The notes: generated by a model from the letters alone, not told the origin. Shown: positions 1 through 5,816, counted from the first letter of the stretch. The stretch is 7,561 nt of DNA from Calditrichia bacterium (GCA_027039465.1 JALWEA010000530.1:1-7561); one strand, 5' to 3'. A program made the numbers and translations.

Positions 1-254
1 CCCCTGAAGCCATGCTCCGGGCCAAACAATGCGCTGATTTTAACATCGGGCATTTGGCGAAAAACATCCACAATAAACATGCCTTTGCTATCGTAAGCGG
101 TGTGGTTGGCGATAATGCCAAGCCGCTTGCCGGCAAAAAGCGCGTGAAATTCTTCCACCCGATCCAGTCCGGTTTGCACGGAAGGTTTCGAATTTGAAAC
201 GGTTTGGCATCCGACAAGCATTAAAAATGAAAGTACTATTCCCCAAATGCGCAT
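1..254 (-). CDS. namZ: NamZ-like exo-beta-N-acetylmuramidase (DUF1343/GH171) lipoprotein, N-terminal part
   Basis: This partial gene runs off the left edge, and only the first 84 codons are visible. Residues 1-16 form a lipoprotein signal (hydrophobic stretch, then LVGC with Cys16 as the lipidated residue), so the protein should be anchored to the cell envelope. The mature part carries the opening of the DUF1343 domain: AGKRLGIIANHTAYDSKG (41-58) and ALFGPEHGFRG (from 75), the family's hallmark with the conserved Glu-His pair. Characterised members (NamZ, GH171) release MurNAc from the non-reducing end of peptidoglycan fragments during cell-wall recycling. The ATG at 254 is preceded by TTTTGGAG at a normal distance. 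It lies 43 bp after the upstream DUF72 gene on the same strand, so it is probably the third gene of that operon. The family call is firm; substrate and activity are inferred, since most of the catalytic domain is outside the window. Confidence 0.85.
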   Translation of the reverse strand, partial: MRIWGIVLSFLMLVGCQTVSNSKPSVQTGLDRVEEFHALFAGKRLGIIANHTAYDSKGMFIVDVFRQMPDVKISALFGPEHGFR

Positions 255-297
255 GATTTTTTCTCCAAAAAATTAATTCAATGCAGAATTTACCGCT

Positions 298-1080
298 TTA
301 GCTTAGACGTTGCAAAAGATTGGTCACGGTAGCCGGGGCGAATCCCTGATAATGATTGTTGGAATAAACGTAAACTTCCAGATTTTTGTCTAAAAATTGG
401 CGGATGCGTTCGCTCCACCAATCCAAATCGTTTTGACGTTCGATTAACACTTTGGTAAAAGCACCGGGGACCAGTTTACGATTTCCTAACAAGCGCACAA
501 TCGTAAAATCAGCCGTTAAGCGAACAACACGCGGCATGTAGTACAAATCGTTAAGAACCAAGGCCACGCCTAAGGTTTCCAAAAGATTGTAAAATTCCTT
601 TCGATGCCAGTCTTTGTTGCGAATTTCAACGGCCAAGCGATGCTCATTCGAATGTCTTTGTAAAAAAGTTTTTAATAAGGGAAAGTGCGGATCAAAACGG
701 AATTGATAGTCGAATTGCAAAATTAGAGGGCCTAATTTGGAACCCAAAACGGAAGCCGTCTCCAAAAATTGTTGCCATTCCGTCTCACAATTTTGCAAGC
801 GCTTTTCATGGGTAATCATCTGTGGAACTTTTAAAGTAAAAATGAATGACTCGGGCGTTTGAGCGAACCAGCGTTCAACCGTTGTTCTTTTGGGAATGCC
901 GTAAAATGTGGAGTCCACTTCCACCGTATCAAAGCGTTGAGCATAGTGCGCAAGATATTGCGTTGATTTAATGCCATCAGGATAAAAATTACCCTTCCAA
1001 TCTTTGTAAGCCCAACCGGAGGTGCCAATGTGTAAGCGTTTGTCGGGTTTACCCGTATTCGTTTCACGAAAAGGAACCAT
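298..1080 (-). CDS. DUF72 (YecE-like) family protein
   Basis: This 260-residue protein is a full-length classical DUF72 member, a TIM-barrel family of unknown biochemical role that has been likened by structure to endonuclease IV-type barrels. Visible hallmarks are HIGTSGWAYKDWKGNFYP (17-34), VEVDSTFYGIP (53-63), KVPQMITH (84-91), LGPLILQFDYQF (116-127), VEIRNKDW (151-158) and the C-terminal SNNHYQGFAPATV (240-252). The protein has no signal peptide or membrane segment and should be cytoplasmic. Its ATG at 1080 lies inside the end of the upstream CoA-binding gene (17-bp overlap, different frame), which implies translational coupling; only a weak GGAAG-type ribosome site is seen. The first 15 residues precede the conserved domain and could be a short extension, but no better start is obvious. 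Family membership is certain; function is unknown. A second, divergent DUF72 gene lies at 5067-5807. Confidence 0.92.
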   Translation of the reverse strand: MVPFRETNTGKPDKRLHIGTSGWAYKDWKGNFYPDGIKSTQYLAHYAQRFDTVEVDSTFYGIPKRTTVERWFAQTPESFIFTLKVPQMITHEKRLQNCETEWQQFLETASVLGSKLGPLILQFDYQFRFDPHFPLLKTFLQRHSNEHRLAVEIRNKDWHRKEFYNLLETLGVALVLNDLYYMPRVVRLTADFTIVRLLGNRKLVPGAFTKVLIERQNDLDWWSERIRQFLDKNLEVYVYSNNHYQGFAPATVTNLLQRLS

Positions 1081-1498
1081 GGCGTAAAACTTCCACTTTA
1101 ATGCAACGATGCATCACAACTTGTAACCCGGCATCCAAAGCTTTTCGGGCAGCCTCTTCGTTTTCGGCGCCCAATTGCATCCACACCACTTTGGCGCCGA
1201 TTTCAATCGCCTCTTCCACAACCGGCATTACCTGATCCGGACGGCGGAAAATATCCACAATATCAATCGGTTCTTGAATTTCTTTTAATGAATCATAGCA
1301 CTTCATGCCTAAGACTTCATCGTAATTGGGGTTTACAGGAAAAATATGGTATCCGTAATCCATTAACACTTGTGTTACCGAATAACTGTCCCGATAGGGT
1401 TTATTGGAAATGCCAACCACTGCAATATTACGCGAGTCGCTCAGTATTGCCGGAATATTTTGAATATGTTTATTGATTTCCTGCCACAGATCGTTCAT
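1064..1498 (-). CDS. YccU-like CoA-binding domain protein
   Basis: This 144-residue single-domain protein has the Rossmann-like CoA-binding fold of the YccU type (CoA_binding_2), related to the nucleotide-binding domain of succinyl-CoA ligase alpha. Hallmarks are IAVVGISNKPYRDSY (25-39), FPVNPNY (53-59), DIVDIFRRPDQV (79-90), VVWMQLGAENEEA (104-116) and MHRCIKVE (129-136). Most relatives I recall have Asp where this protein has His130 (MDRCIK), a small deviation. The length is normal and no other domain is fused. A GAGG ribosome site precedes the ATG at 1498. It appears to be the first gene of the minus-strand operon, overlapping the DUF72 gene by 17 bp. CoA binding is known for the family, but the physiological role is not established and the neighbours do not reveal it. 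Confidence 0.9.
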   Translation of the reverse strand: MNDLWQEINKHIQNIPAILSDSRNIAVVGISNKPYRDSYSVTQVLMDYGYHIFPVNPNYDEVLGMKCYDSLKEIQEPIDIVDIFRRPDQVMPVVEEAIEIGAKVVWMQLGAENEEAARKALDAGLQVVMHRCIKVEVLRHGSFS

Positions 1499-1659
1499 CG
1501 TTTCCTCTGGTTTTTAAATTGATTGTTCCCAGTGTCATATTTACAACCGTAATTAGCTTTAAAGAATTCCCAATCGTATTGTTCAGAATAGGATTAGCGC
1601 GTTATCCGGCATAATTCGGACCAACAAACGAGAATAATTCCAAATATAAAATTAAAAAA

Positions 1660-1740
1660 TTTTGTCATAAGGTAGCAAGATTACTTTTAAAAAATGTCAC
1701 ACTGCGTGAACATCTTACAGCAACTTTTGTCAAAATGTCA
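1660..1740 (+). repeat. Four phased TGTCA direct repeats, possible activator-binding sites
   Basis: TGTCA occurs at 1663-1667, 1695-1699, 1728-1732 and 1736-1740, each preceded by TTTT or AAAA-type tracts. The first three are spaced 32 and 33 bp apart, about three helical turns, so they would lie on one face of the DNA. TTTTGTCAAAA at 1725-1735 is also a small palindrome. They lie about 70-150 bp upstream of the sigma-54-like promoter, the usual range for enhancer-binding-protein sites. The binding role is inferred; five-base motifs in AT-rich DNA can recur by chance. Confidence 0.35.
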
Positions 1741-1811
1741 ATCGAAGTTTTTTTATTGTTAAACTTTTATTATTTATTAAATTTCAATGGCTTATGTGGT
1801 TTTATAAAATT

Positions 1812-1826
1812 TGGCACACTGTTTGT
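1812..1826 (+). promoter_or_regulatory. Sigma-54 (RpoN) type -24/-12 promoter for hsp20
   Basis: TGGCAC (1812-1817), a 5-bp spacer, then TTGT (1823-1826) matches the RpoN consensus TGGCAC-N5-TTGC except at the last base; the preceding T (1811) also fits. The expected start of transcription is near 1838, giving a leader of about 38 nt that includes the ribosome site. The position directly upstream of a gene, in the correct orientation, supports a real promoter. No rpoN or activator gene is in the window, so use of this site is inferred. Confidence 0.6.
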
Positions 1827-1859
1827 ATCTGGAAAAAATAGAAAAAACAAAAATCAATG

Positions 1860-1869
1860 AAAGGAGGTG
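1860..1869 (+). promoter_or_regulatory. Extended perfect Shine-Dalgarno site of hsp20
   Basis: AAAGGAGGTG is complementary over ten bases to the typical 16S rRNA 3' end and lies 6 nt before the ATG at 1876. It decides the start: an in-frame GTG at 1867 lies inside the ribosome site itself and cannot be the initiator. A site this strong predicts high translation of the small heat-shock protein. Confidence 0.85.
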
Positions 1870-1875
1870 GTAACT

Positions 1876-2319
1876 ATGTTAGTCAAATGGGAACCAACCT
1901 TAGGCTTAACAAGAGTTAACGATGTTTTTGATCGTATGTTGGAAGATTTCTTTAGCCCTGACACGCGCTTTTTCGGCGAACCGGTTACCAGCCTGATGCC
2001 TTTAATGAATATCGAAGAGACCAAGGATGCTTACCGGATTTCGATTGAAGTTCCGGGTATGGAAAAAGATGATATCGACATTGAAGTTAAAGATAATGTT
2101 TTGACCATTAGCGGCGAGAAAAAAGAGGAAGTAAAAAGCGAAGACAGCACCTTCTATCGTCGTGAACGTCGTTTCGGAAAATTCTCCCGCAGCATCTCTT
2201 TGCCGAACGATATTAATGTGGACGGCATCGATGCGGAATACAAAAACGGAGTGCTGACTTTGACCTTACCGAAAACTGAAGAGGCGAAACCGAAAAAGAT
2301 TACGGTCAAAAACAAATAA
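1876..2319 (+). CDS. Hsp20 family small heat-shock protein
   Basis: This 147-residue protein is a typical bacterial class A small heat-shock protein, an ATP-independent cytoplasmic holdase that assembles into oligomers and keeps unfolding proteins soluble. The N-terminal arm (1-40) contains a VFDRMLEDFF helix. The alpha-crystallin domain spans roughly 43-133, with MNIEETKDAYRISIEVPGM (44-62), VLTISGEKKEE (75-85), RRFGKFSRSISLP (98-110) and GVLTLTLPK (125-133). The C-terminal tail carries the I-x-V anchor (ITV, 142-144) used for oligomer assembly. The gene stands alone, with its own sigma-54-like promoter, an exceptionally strong ribosome site and an intrinsic terminator, so it appears to be a separately controlled, highly expressed unit. 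No HrcA/CIRCE inverted repeat is seen upstream. Family identity is certain; client range is unknown. Confidence 0.96.
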   Translation: MLVKWEPTLGLTRVNDVFDRMLEDFFSPDTRFFGEPVTSLMPLMNIEETKDAYRISIEVPGMEKDDIDIEVKDNVLTISGEKKEEVKSEDSTFYRRERRFGKFSRSISLPNDINVDGIDAEYKNGVLTLTLPKTEEAKPKKITVKNK

Positions 2320-2345
2320 GAATCTGTTTAACAACCCCACTTTAA

Positions 2346-2370
2346 CCCCGTCTGCAAAGGCGGGGTTTTT
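2346..2370 (+). terminator. Rho-independent terminator of hsp20
   Basis: An 8-bp stem (CCCCGTCT / AGGCGGGG, with one G-U wobble) closes on a GCAA tetraloop and is followed at once by TTTTT. It lies 26 bp after the hsp20 stop codon. On the opposite strand the stem is not followed by a T run, so it should not terminate mobB transcription coming from the right. Confidence 0.92.
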
Positions 2371-2413
2371 CATTATAAACAAATGGGCGGCGCCGTTAAA
2401 GCTTGTGAAGCAC

Positions 2414-2905
2414 TTATTTATTCAATTTAAAGAAATCCAAAATAAACGAAACCAAGGCAGGATCTTTTTTAGCAAAAACGGGTAAGTGGCTTTGGAGCGG
2501 TCGTTCACTCACTAGTGCAATGACATTGTCAAAATTTTGCCAACCGTTTGTATCGTTGTCAATGAAAATCTTAGGATTCGGTGCGCTGCCAAACGATTCC
2601 ACTAAAATCAAATCAAAATCGGCAAAAACCGTTTTAAGAATTTGCCAACCCTGTTCGGTGCTCACAGGCGGGAAATAAATTCCCAAACCCTGCTCAGACC
2701 AGAACGCCGCGGCATTTGCGCCGGCTGCCCGCAATCGATCGGAATCCGAATGGGGTTTGTCAATAGGATGATCATGCATGCTGTGTTTAATGGCCCCGAC
2801 TTTAAATCCTTGTTCCGTTAACCGACCTACAAGCCATTCCAAAAGTAAAGTTTTACCCGAATTCTTCGGCCCGACGACGTGTAAAATCGGTAAATTTTCA
2901 GTCAT
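2414..2905 (-). CDS. mobB: MobB, molybdopterin-guanine dinucleotide biosynthesis GTPase/adaptor
   Basis: This 163-residue protein is a P-loop NTPase of the MobB family, which binds GTP and assists MobA in attaching GMP to molybdopterin. It shows the Walker A motif GPKNSGKT (12-19), the family signature around KHSMHDHPIDKPHSDSDR (40-57) with the following AAGA, and DLILVESFG (98-106) followed by PKIFI (111-115), corresponding to the usual DLVLVEGFK...PKI block. Its length is normal for MobB. Its ATG overlaps the mobA stop codon in an ATGA arrangement, with a GGAGG site 7 nt upstream, so translation is probably coupled to mobA. It is the last gene of the SLATT-mobA-mobB operon; no terminator is seen after it. 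MobB is generally helpful rather than essential for cofactor synthesis. Confidence 0.92.
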   Translation of the reverse strand: MTENLPILHVVGPKNSGKTLLLEWLVGRLTEQGFKVGAIKHSMHDHPIDKPHSDSDRLRAAGANAAAFWSEQGLGIYFPPVSTEQGWQILKTVFADFDLILVESFGSAPNPKIFIDNDTNGWQNFDNVIALVSERPLQSHLPVFAKKDPALVSFILDFFKLNK

Positions 2906-3489
2906 GGGGTATCCTCCGATAAAAAGGCTTGAATCAGATTTAGGTCCGATTCAAAATTAACGTTAAAAAAATGAATGGCGTCTTTCGGCGGGAAAAGGAC
3001 TTGAACGGCGGAAAGTGCCTGTAAAACGGAATGAATTTTAAATTGTTTGTCTTTTAATGCACGCTCAATGGTCGGGATAGCGGAGCGCGGCCAAAGGGAA
3101 ACCATCGGTTCAATACCTTTATTGGTTTCTGCCACAATCGGAGTATTGTGCTTGCGCTGTTCATAAAGGCTGAAATAAAATTCTGCTTTTAAAAGCGGCA
3201 TGTCCACCGGCAAAACGGCAACCCATTCGGTGGTGGCGTGAATCAGCGCCGAATGAATACCGGCCAACGGACCGCAACGGGGAAATTTATCGGCAAATAC
3301 CGGGAGCTCAAATTCTTTTTTGATGGCTTCCAATCCGGAAATAATCATTATGTCCTGTGAAAGCTGACGTGCCAATGAAACAGCCATGTCTATCAAGCGT
3401 AGGCGTCCTATTTTAGCGCGATATTTGGGGCTTCCGAAACGCTTGCTTTGGCCTCCGGCAATGATCGCTACCGAGCAATCCTTCAGCAA
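2902..3489 (-). CDS. mobA: MobA, molybdenum cofactor guanylyltransferase
   Basis: This 195-residue nucleotidyltransferase is expected to transfer GMP from GTP to molybdenum-molybdopterin, giving the guanine-dinucleotide cofactor used by DMSO-reductase-family enzymes. Visible motifs are the nucleotide-binding loop AGGQSKRFGSPK (11-22; usual LAGGxSxRMGxxK), CGPLAGIHSAL (72-82), LPVDMPLL (93-100) whose Asp96 should bind magnesium, and GIEPMVSLWP (125-134). The C-terminal FNVNFESDL (175-183) matches the usual NINTPEDL, with TP replaced. I place the start at the TTG at 3489 because AAAAAGGAG lies 6 nt upstream; an ATG at 3494 is out of frame and stops after three codons. The gene lies 21 bp after the SLATT-like gene and overlaps mobB by 4 bp. 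No molybdoenzyme is in the window. Confidence 0.92.
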   Translation of the reverse strand: MLKDCSVAIIAGGQSKRFGSPKYRAKIGRLRLIDMAVSLARQLSQDIMIISGLEAIKKEFELPVFADKFPRCGPLAGIHSALIHATTEWVAVLPVDMPLLKAEFYFSLYEQRKHNTPIVAETNKGIEPMVSLWPRSAIPTIERALKDKQFKIHSVLQALSAVQVLFPPKDAIHFFNVNFESDLNLIQAFLSEDTP

Positions 3490-3504
3490 TTCATTCTCCT
3501 TTTT
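3487..3504 (-). promoter_or_regulatory. Ribosome site and TTG start of mobA
   Basis: Read on the minus strand, AAAAAGGAG (3504-3496) is followed by AATGAA and then TTG (3489-3487). The only nearby ATG (3494) is 1 nt from the ribosome site and opens a three-codon frame ending in TGA. The TTG therefore appears to be the true initiator, which may keep mobA translation low. Confidence 0.7.
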
Positions 3505-3510
3505 GCAGAC

Positions 3511-4116
3511 TTACATTTTGGGAAGATTCTTTAATTCGGCATCAATCTTTTTTATGGCGGTTTCAAAATTTTGCTTCCATTCTTCCATTTCTTCGATGAT
3601 AATTTCATTGACTTCATAAAGAAAATCGATGCAAAATTTCAGCAATTCATTAGTCTGTTCAACAGAGGGAATCTTCCCTTCGAGAGAATCCAATTTAATC
3701 TGCCAACTTAGTTGAAAATATTCGTGGCGTGTTTTAATTTTTATCTCTGCGGAAATAAAACGGATCCACGAATTGGTAAAACCGAAGAAACGATCCAGTG
3801 CTATAAAGGTTGCGGCAATGATCAAAAGTACTGTGGCCCAGGCTGGGTGAATAATTGCTTTGCCACCTTTTGTGTAAAGTTGAGAAAGTACGGGTAATAG
3901 ACCGGCTAAAGCGGTAAGAATGATAGCCCAAACCCGTAAAAAACGTGCCCAAAAGCGTTTGTTCTTTTTCTTTGTCAAATACCAATGCATTGCCGAAACC
4001 GCATGGTCGGACACATATTGATAAACGCTTTTAAGGGATTCCATTCGCTTTTCCGGCGTCCAATCCAAATTTCCCAATTGAACGCTTTGCAAATCTTTTT
4101 TGAATGTTTTTCCCAT
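3511..4116 (-). CDS. SLATT-like two-transmembrane-helix protein
   Basis: This 201-residue protein has two adjacent hydrophobic helices, about 62-81 (VWAIILTALAGLLPVLSQLY) and 91-108 (PAWATVLLIIAATFIALD), separated by a short polar loop. They are flanked by a basic segment (TKKKNKRFWARFLR, 48-61) and by LDRFFGFTNSWIRF (107-120). This two-helix layout followed by a LDRFFGF-type motif and a long amphipathic C-terminal helix (about 155-199, rich in Glu and Lys) resembles SLATT-domain proteins (DUF4231-like), predicted membrane-perturbing effectors in nucleotide-signalling defence systems. There is no signal peptide and both termini are probably cytoplasmic. The ATG at 4116 has an AAAGGA site. It is the first gene of the operon with mobA and mobB. 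No CD-NTase, SLOG or other sensor gene is visible, so a defence role is only a possibility; it may be a housekeeping or orphan relative. Confidence 0.65.
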   Translation of the reverse strand: MGKTFKKDLQSVQLGNLDWTPEKRMESLKSVYQYVSDHAVSAMHWYLTKKKNKRFWARFLRVWAIILTALAGLLPVLSQLYTKGGKAIIHPAWATVLLIIAATFIALDRFFGFTNSWIRFISAEIKIKTRHEYFQLSWQIKLDSLEGKIPSVEQTNELLKFCIDFLYEVNEIIIEEMEEWKQNFETAIKKIDAELKNLPKM

Positions 4117-4199
4117 GGCTTTTCCTTTGAATTGTTTGGCTGTAAAATCCTTTATTTTGTATGTCCTAAGATTAAAAAAACATCTGAGTTTAAAATATT

Positions 4200-4228
4200 A
4201 CTTTAGATTAATTTCAGCAAAAAGTCAA
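4200..4228 (-). promoter_or_regulatory. Putative sigma-70 promoter of the SLATT-mobA-mobB operon
   Basis: On the minus strand TTGACT (4228-4223) and TAAAGT (4205-4200) are separated by exactly 17 bp. The -35 matches the consensus at five of six positions and the -10 at four of six. Transcription would start near 4193, leaving a leader of roughly 77 nt before the ATG at 4116. The assignment rests on consensus matching only. Confidence 0.4.
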
Positions 4229-4327
4229 GGTAAAATATGATTTTTCTTTTTTGCCTGTCCGGGCTGAAAACAAATAGGTTAAACCGAAAATAACGGCGTT
4301 AGAATTTAAATCGCATTGGTTAAGGCT

Positions 4328-4355
4328 TTTACAAGCCGATAAATATTATTATATT
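4328..4355 (+). promoter_or_regulatory. Putative sigma-70 promoter of the acidic-protein/DUF72 unit
   Basis: TTTACA (4328-4333) and TATATT (4350-4355) each match the consensus at five of six positions and are 16 bp apart. The predicted start near 4362 gives a leader of about 30 nt that carries the GGGAGG ribosome site. A small inverted repeat, GGCTT-ttac-AAGCC (4324-4337), overlaps the -35 box and could be an operator, though it is short enough to be chance. Confidence 0.4.
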
Positions 4356-4391
4356 TAGAGCACCACTCAAAATTAGAGAAGGGAGGAAATC

Positions 4392-5027
4392 ATGCCGGAA
4401 CACAAACCGATTCAAGACCCCAAAAAATTCACGGAAAAGGATTACCAAAAGTTCGAATACATTTTGCTTTCCGAAAATACGAGTCAGGAACAATTGGAAG
4501 AGATTGTCATGCTGTTGGCTCATTTGCCTACCAAACAGGCGCAGGAAATTCTGAAAAAATTTAAACGAAGTGAACGCGCCGAAGAAGTACCATGGCTGGA
4601 TGTGGCCATGCAGGAAGGACAAATGCATTATGTCTGGCCGCAAAACGAACAGGAAGAAAGAGATTTGAAAGCGCTCAAATTGTACCATGAAAAGAACGAT
4701 CGGATTATTGAGATGATGGGCGAGAAGGACGGCCGAGAATATCAATTGGAGCGCTACCAAATTGAATTGGATGCTTTGCAGGCATTGGAAACCGAGGATT
4801 TGTCGCCCGCAGAAAGAGAAGATCTTAAATATCGCATTATGGCTTTGAAAGATTTAATGGGAATGGAAAAAAGTAAATTGGAAGAAGTAACGCACGATAT
4901 TGAGCTGGAAGAAAAAATAAATCGAAAAATAAAAGAAAGCATCCGAACCGAACGATACAAAAATTTGGAATCATGGGATATCTCCGGTTTCCATTTTGAC
5001 GGAGAAGCGTGGCTCGAAGAAAACTGA
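4392..5027 (+). CDS. Acidic, helical coiled-coil protein of unknown function
   Basis: I do not recognise this 211-residue protein. It has no signal peptide, membrane segment or cysteine, and is rich in Glu and Lys, so it should be a soluble, mostly helical cytoplasmic protein. The N-terminal part (15-58) looks like two or three short helices, with SQEQLEEIVMLLAHLPTKQA (31-50) resembling a HEAT-like helical hairpin. A central motif with aromatic residues, VPWLDVAMQEGQMHYVWP (66-83), precedes a long charged region (84-190) that is probably coiled coil, broken at LSPAER (137-142). The C-terminus (WDISGFHFDGEAWLEEN) is aromatic and acidic and may be a docking tail. A GGGAGGAAATC site supports the ATG at 4392. 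It lies 39 bp before the DUF72 gene on the same strand and probably shares its transcript. Length, codon usage and ribosome site indicate a real gene; a scaffold or adaptor role is only a guess. Confidence 0.8.
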   Translation: MPEHKPIQDPKKFTEKDYQKFEYILLSENTSQEQLEEIVMLLAHLPTKQAQEILKKFKRSERAEEVPWLDVAMQEGQMHYVWPQNEQEERDLKALKLYHEKNDRIIEMMGEKDGREYQLERYQIELDALQALETEDLSPAEREDLKYRIMALKDLMGMEKSKLEEVTHDIELEEKINRKIKESIRTERYKNLESWDISGFHFDGEAWLEEN

Positions 5028-5066
5028 AAATGTTTTGTCATCATAGATTAAAAGATGAGGTAACTC

Positions 5067-5807
5067 ATGTCTGTCGTTCATATCGGTTGCTGCGGTTTTC
5101 CCAATGCTAAAAAGGCTTACTACGAACAATTTGAAACCATTGAATTGCAACTCACCTTTTATCGATTGGTAAAACCGGAAACCGCCCGCAAATGGCGGGA
5201 AGAAGCGCCGGGACATTTCACCTTTACCATGAAGGCTTTTCAAGGTATTACGCACACGTATTTTACCCCAACCTATCGGCGCTCCAACCTGAAATGGGAC
5301 AAAGAAAAGTTGCAGCGCTTGGGCCATTTCCGCCCGACAGACGAAGTGCGGGAGGTGTGGCAAAAAACATTGGAAATCGCCCGAATTTTGAACCCTGCGG
5401 TTATTGTGTTTCAATGTCCGCCCAATTTTAAATTTACCCAGGAGAATGCGGAAAATTTAGTGCATTTTTTCGCGGACATTAAAAATGAGCCGTTTCGCTC
5501 TGCCGTTGAATTCCGCTCGCCGTGGGATGCGGATTGGATTAAAGAACATTTTACTGAACTGAACGTGATCCATTGTGTCGATCCGTTCAAAGAGTTGCCC
5601 GTAACCGAGGGACTGCGCTATTTTCGCTTGCACGGCGCGCCGCCGGGCAAAAAAATGTACCGTTACCAATATACCGATGAAGATTTGCAACGGCTAAAGA
5701 ACATTGTTCAATCCGAACCGAAAGCGGAAACCTATTGCATGTTTAACAACATGAGTGCGCTTGAAGATGCGCTGCGTTTTAAAGAAATCATGCAAACAAG
5801 CCACTGA
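5067..5807 (+). CDS. DUF72 family protein, archaeal/thermophile-like subfamily
   Basis: This 246-residue protein belongs to the same TIM-barrel family as the gene at 298-1080 but to a different branch. It opens with HIGCCGFP (5-12) in place of HIGTSGWAY, has FETIELQLTFYRL (22-34), KAFQGITHTYFTPTYRRSNL (56-75), VFQCPPNF (114-121), VEFRSPWDADWI (147-158), YFRLHG (185-190) and a C-terminal MFNNMSALEDALRF (225-238) where the classical branch has NNHYxGxAP. The CCGFP start and the PTYRR segment resemble versions I associate with archaea and thermophiles, which suggests old transfer or a thermophilic lineage; that is recall, not a search result. It is soluble and cytoplasmic. A GAGGTAACTC site precedes the ATG at 5067. 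It probably shares a transcript with the upstream acidic-protein gene. Its biochemical function is unknown. Confidence 0.9.
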   Translation: MSVVHIGCCGFPNAKKAYYEQFETIELQLTFYRLVKPETARKWREEAPGHFTFTMKAFQGITHTYFTPTYRRSNLKWDKEKLQRLGHFRPTDEVREVWQKTLEIARILNPAVIVFQCPPNFKFTQENAENLVHFFADIKNEPFRSAVEFRSPWDADWIKEHFTELNVIHCVDPFKELPVTEGLRYFRLHGAPPGKKMYRYQYTDEDLQRLKNIVQSEPKAETYCMFNNMSALEDALRFKEIMQTSH

Positions 5808-5816
5808 ATTTTGCGT

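Larger units (their letters stand above)
1499..1875. other. AT-rich divergent intergenic region (CoA-binding gene / hsp20)
   Basis: This stretch separates two divergently transcribed genes and contains no credible ORF or RNA gene. The hsp20 side holds the sigma-54-like promoter and ribosome site listed separately. Further upstream are four same-orientation TGTCA elements (1663, 1695, 1728, 1736). A fifth TGTCA lies at 1533, near the minus-strand gene. On the minus strand the pair at 1728-1741 reads as two TTGACA hexamers, which could be -35 boxes for the operon reading left, but the matching -10 positions (TTCACG, GTAAGA) are poor, so I assign no promoter there. Confidence 0.6.
4117..4391. 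other. Divergent intergenic region between the SLATT-like gene and the acidic-protein gene
   Basis: This gene-free stretch separates two divergent transcription units. It holds one plausible sigma-70-type promoter for each direction, listed separately. I see no terminator, RNA gene or mobile-element end. A small GC-rich patch near 4254-4265 can form only a 4-bp stem and lacks a T run on either strand. Confidence 0.55.

Noticed and set aside
12..197. Plus-strand 61-codon ORF at the left edge
   Set aside because: It is the antisense shadow of the NamZ-like gene, whose minus-strand frame has a lipobox, a ribosome site and the family motif EHGFRG.
1867..1875. GTG at 1867 as the hsp20 start
   Set aside because: It lies inside the Shine-Dalgarno sequence; the ATG at 1876 is correctly spaced and gives the usual Hsp20 N-terminus.
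2384..2413. GGCGCC-containing patch after mobB as a terminator
   Set aside because: The inverted repeat is only a short restriction-site-like palindrome with no T run on the minus strand.
4250..4270. GC-rich hairpin in the divergent region as a riboswitch or terminator
   Set aside because: Only about four base pairs form, no T run follows on either strand, and no known riboswitch core is recognisable.
4329..5044. Two minus-strand ORFs (143 and 96 codons) opposite the acidic-protein gene
   Set aside because: They are rich in Phe, Leu and Ser as expected of the reverse complement of a Glu/Lys-rich coding frame, have no ribosome sites, and overlap a plus-strand gene with a strong one.
4971..5690. 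Minus-strand ORFs (147 and 77 codons) opposite the second DUF72 gene
   Set aside because: The plus-strand frame carries conserved DUF72 motifs throughout; these are shadows.
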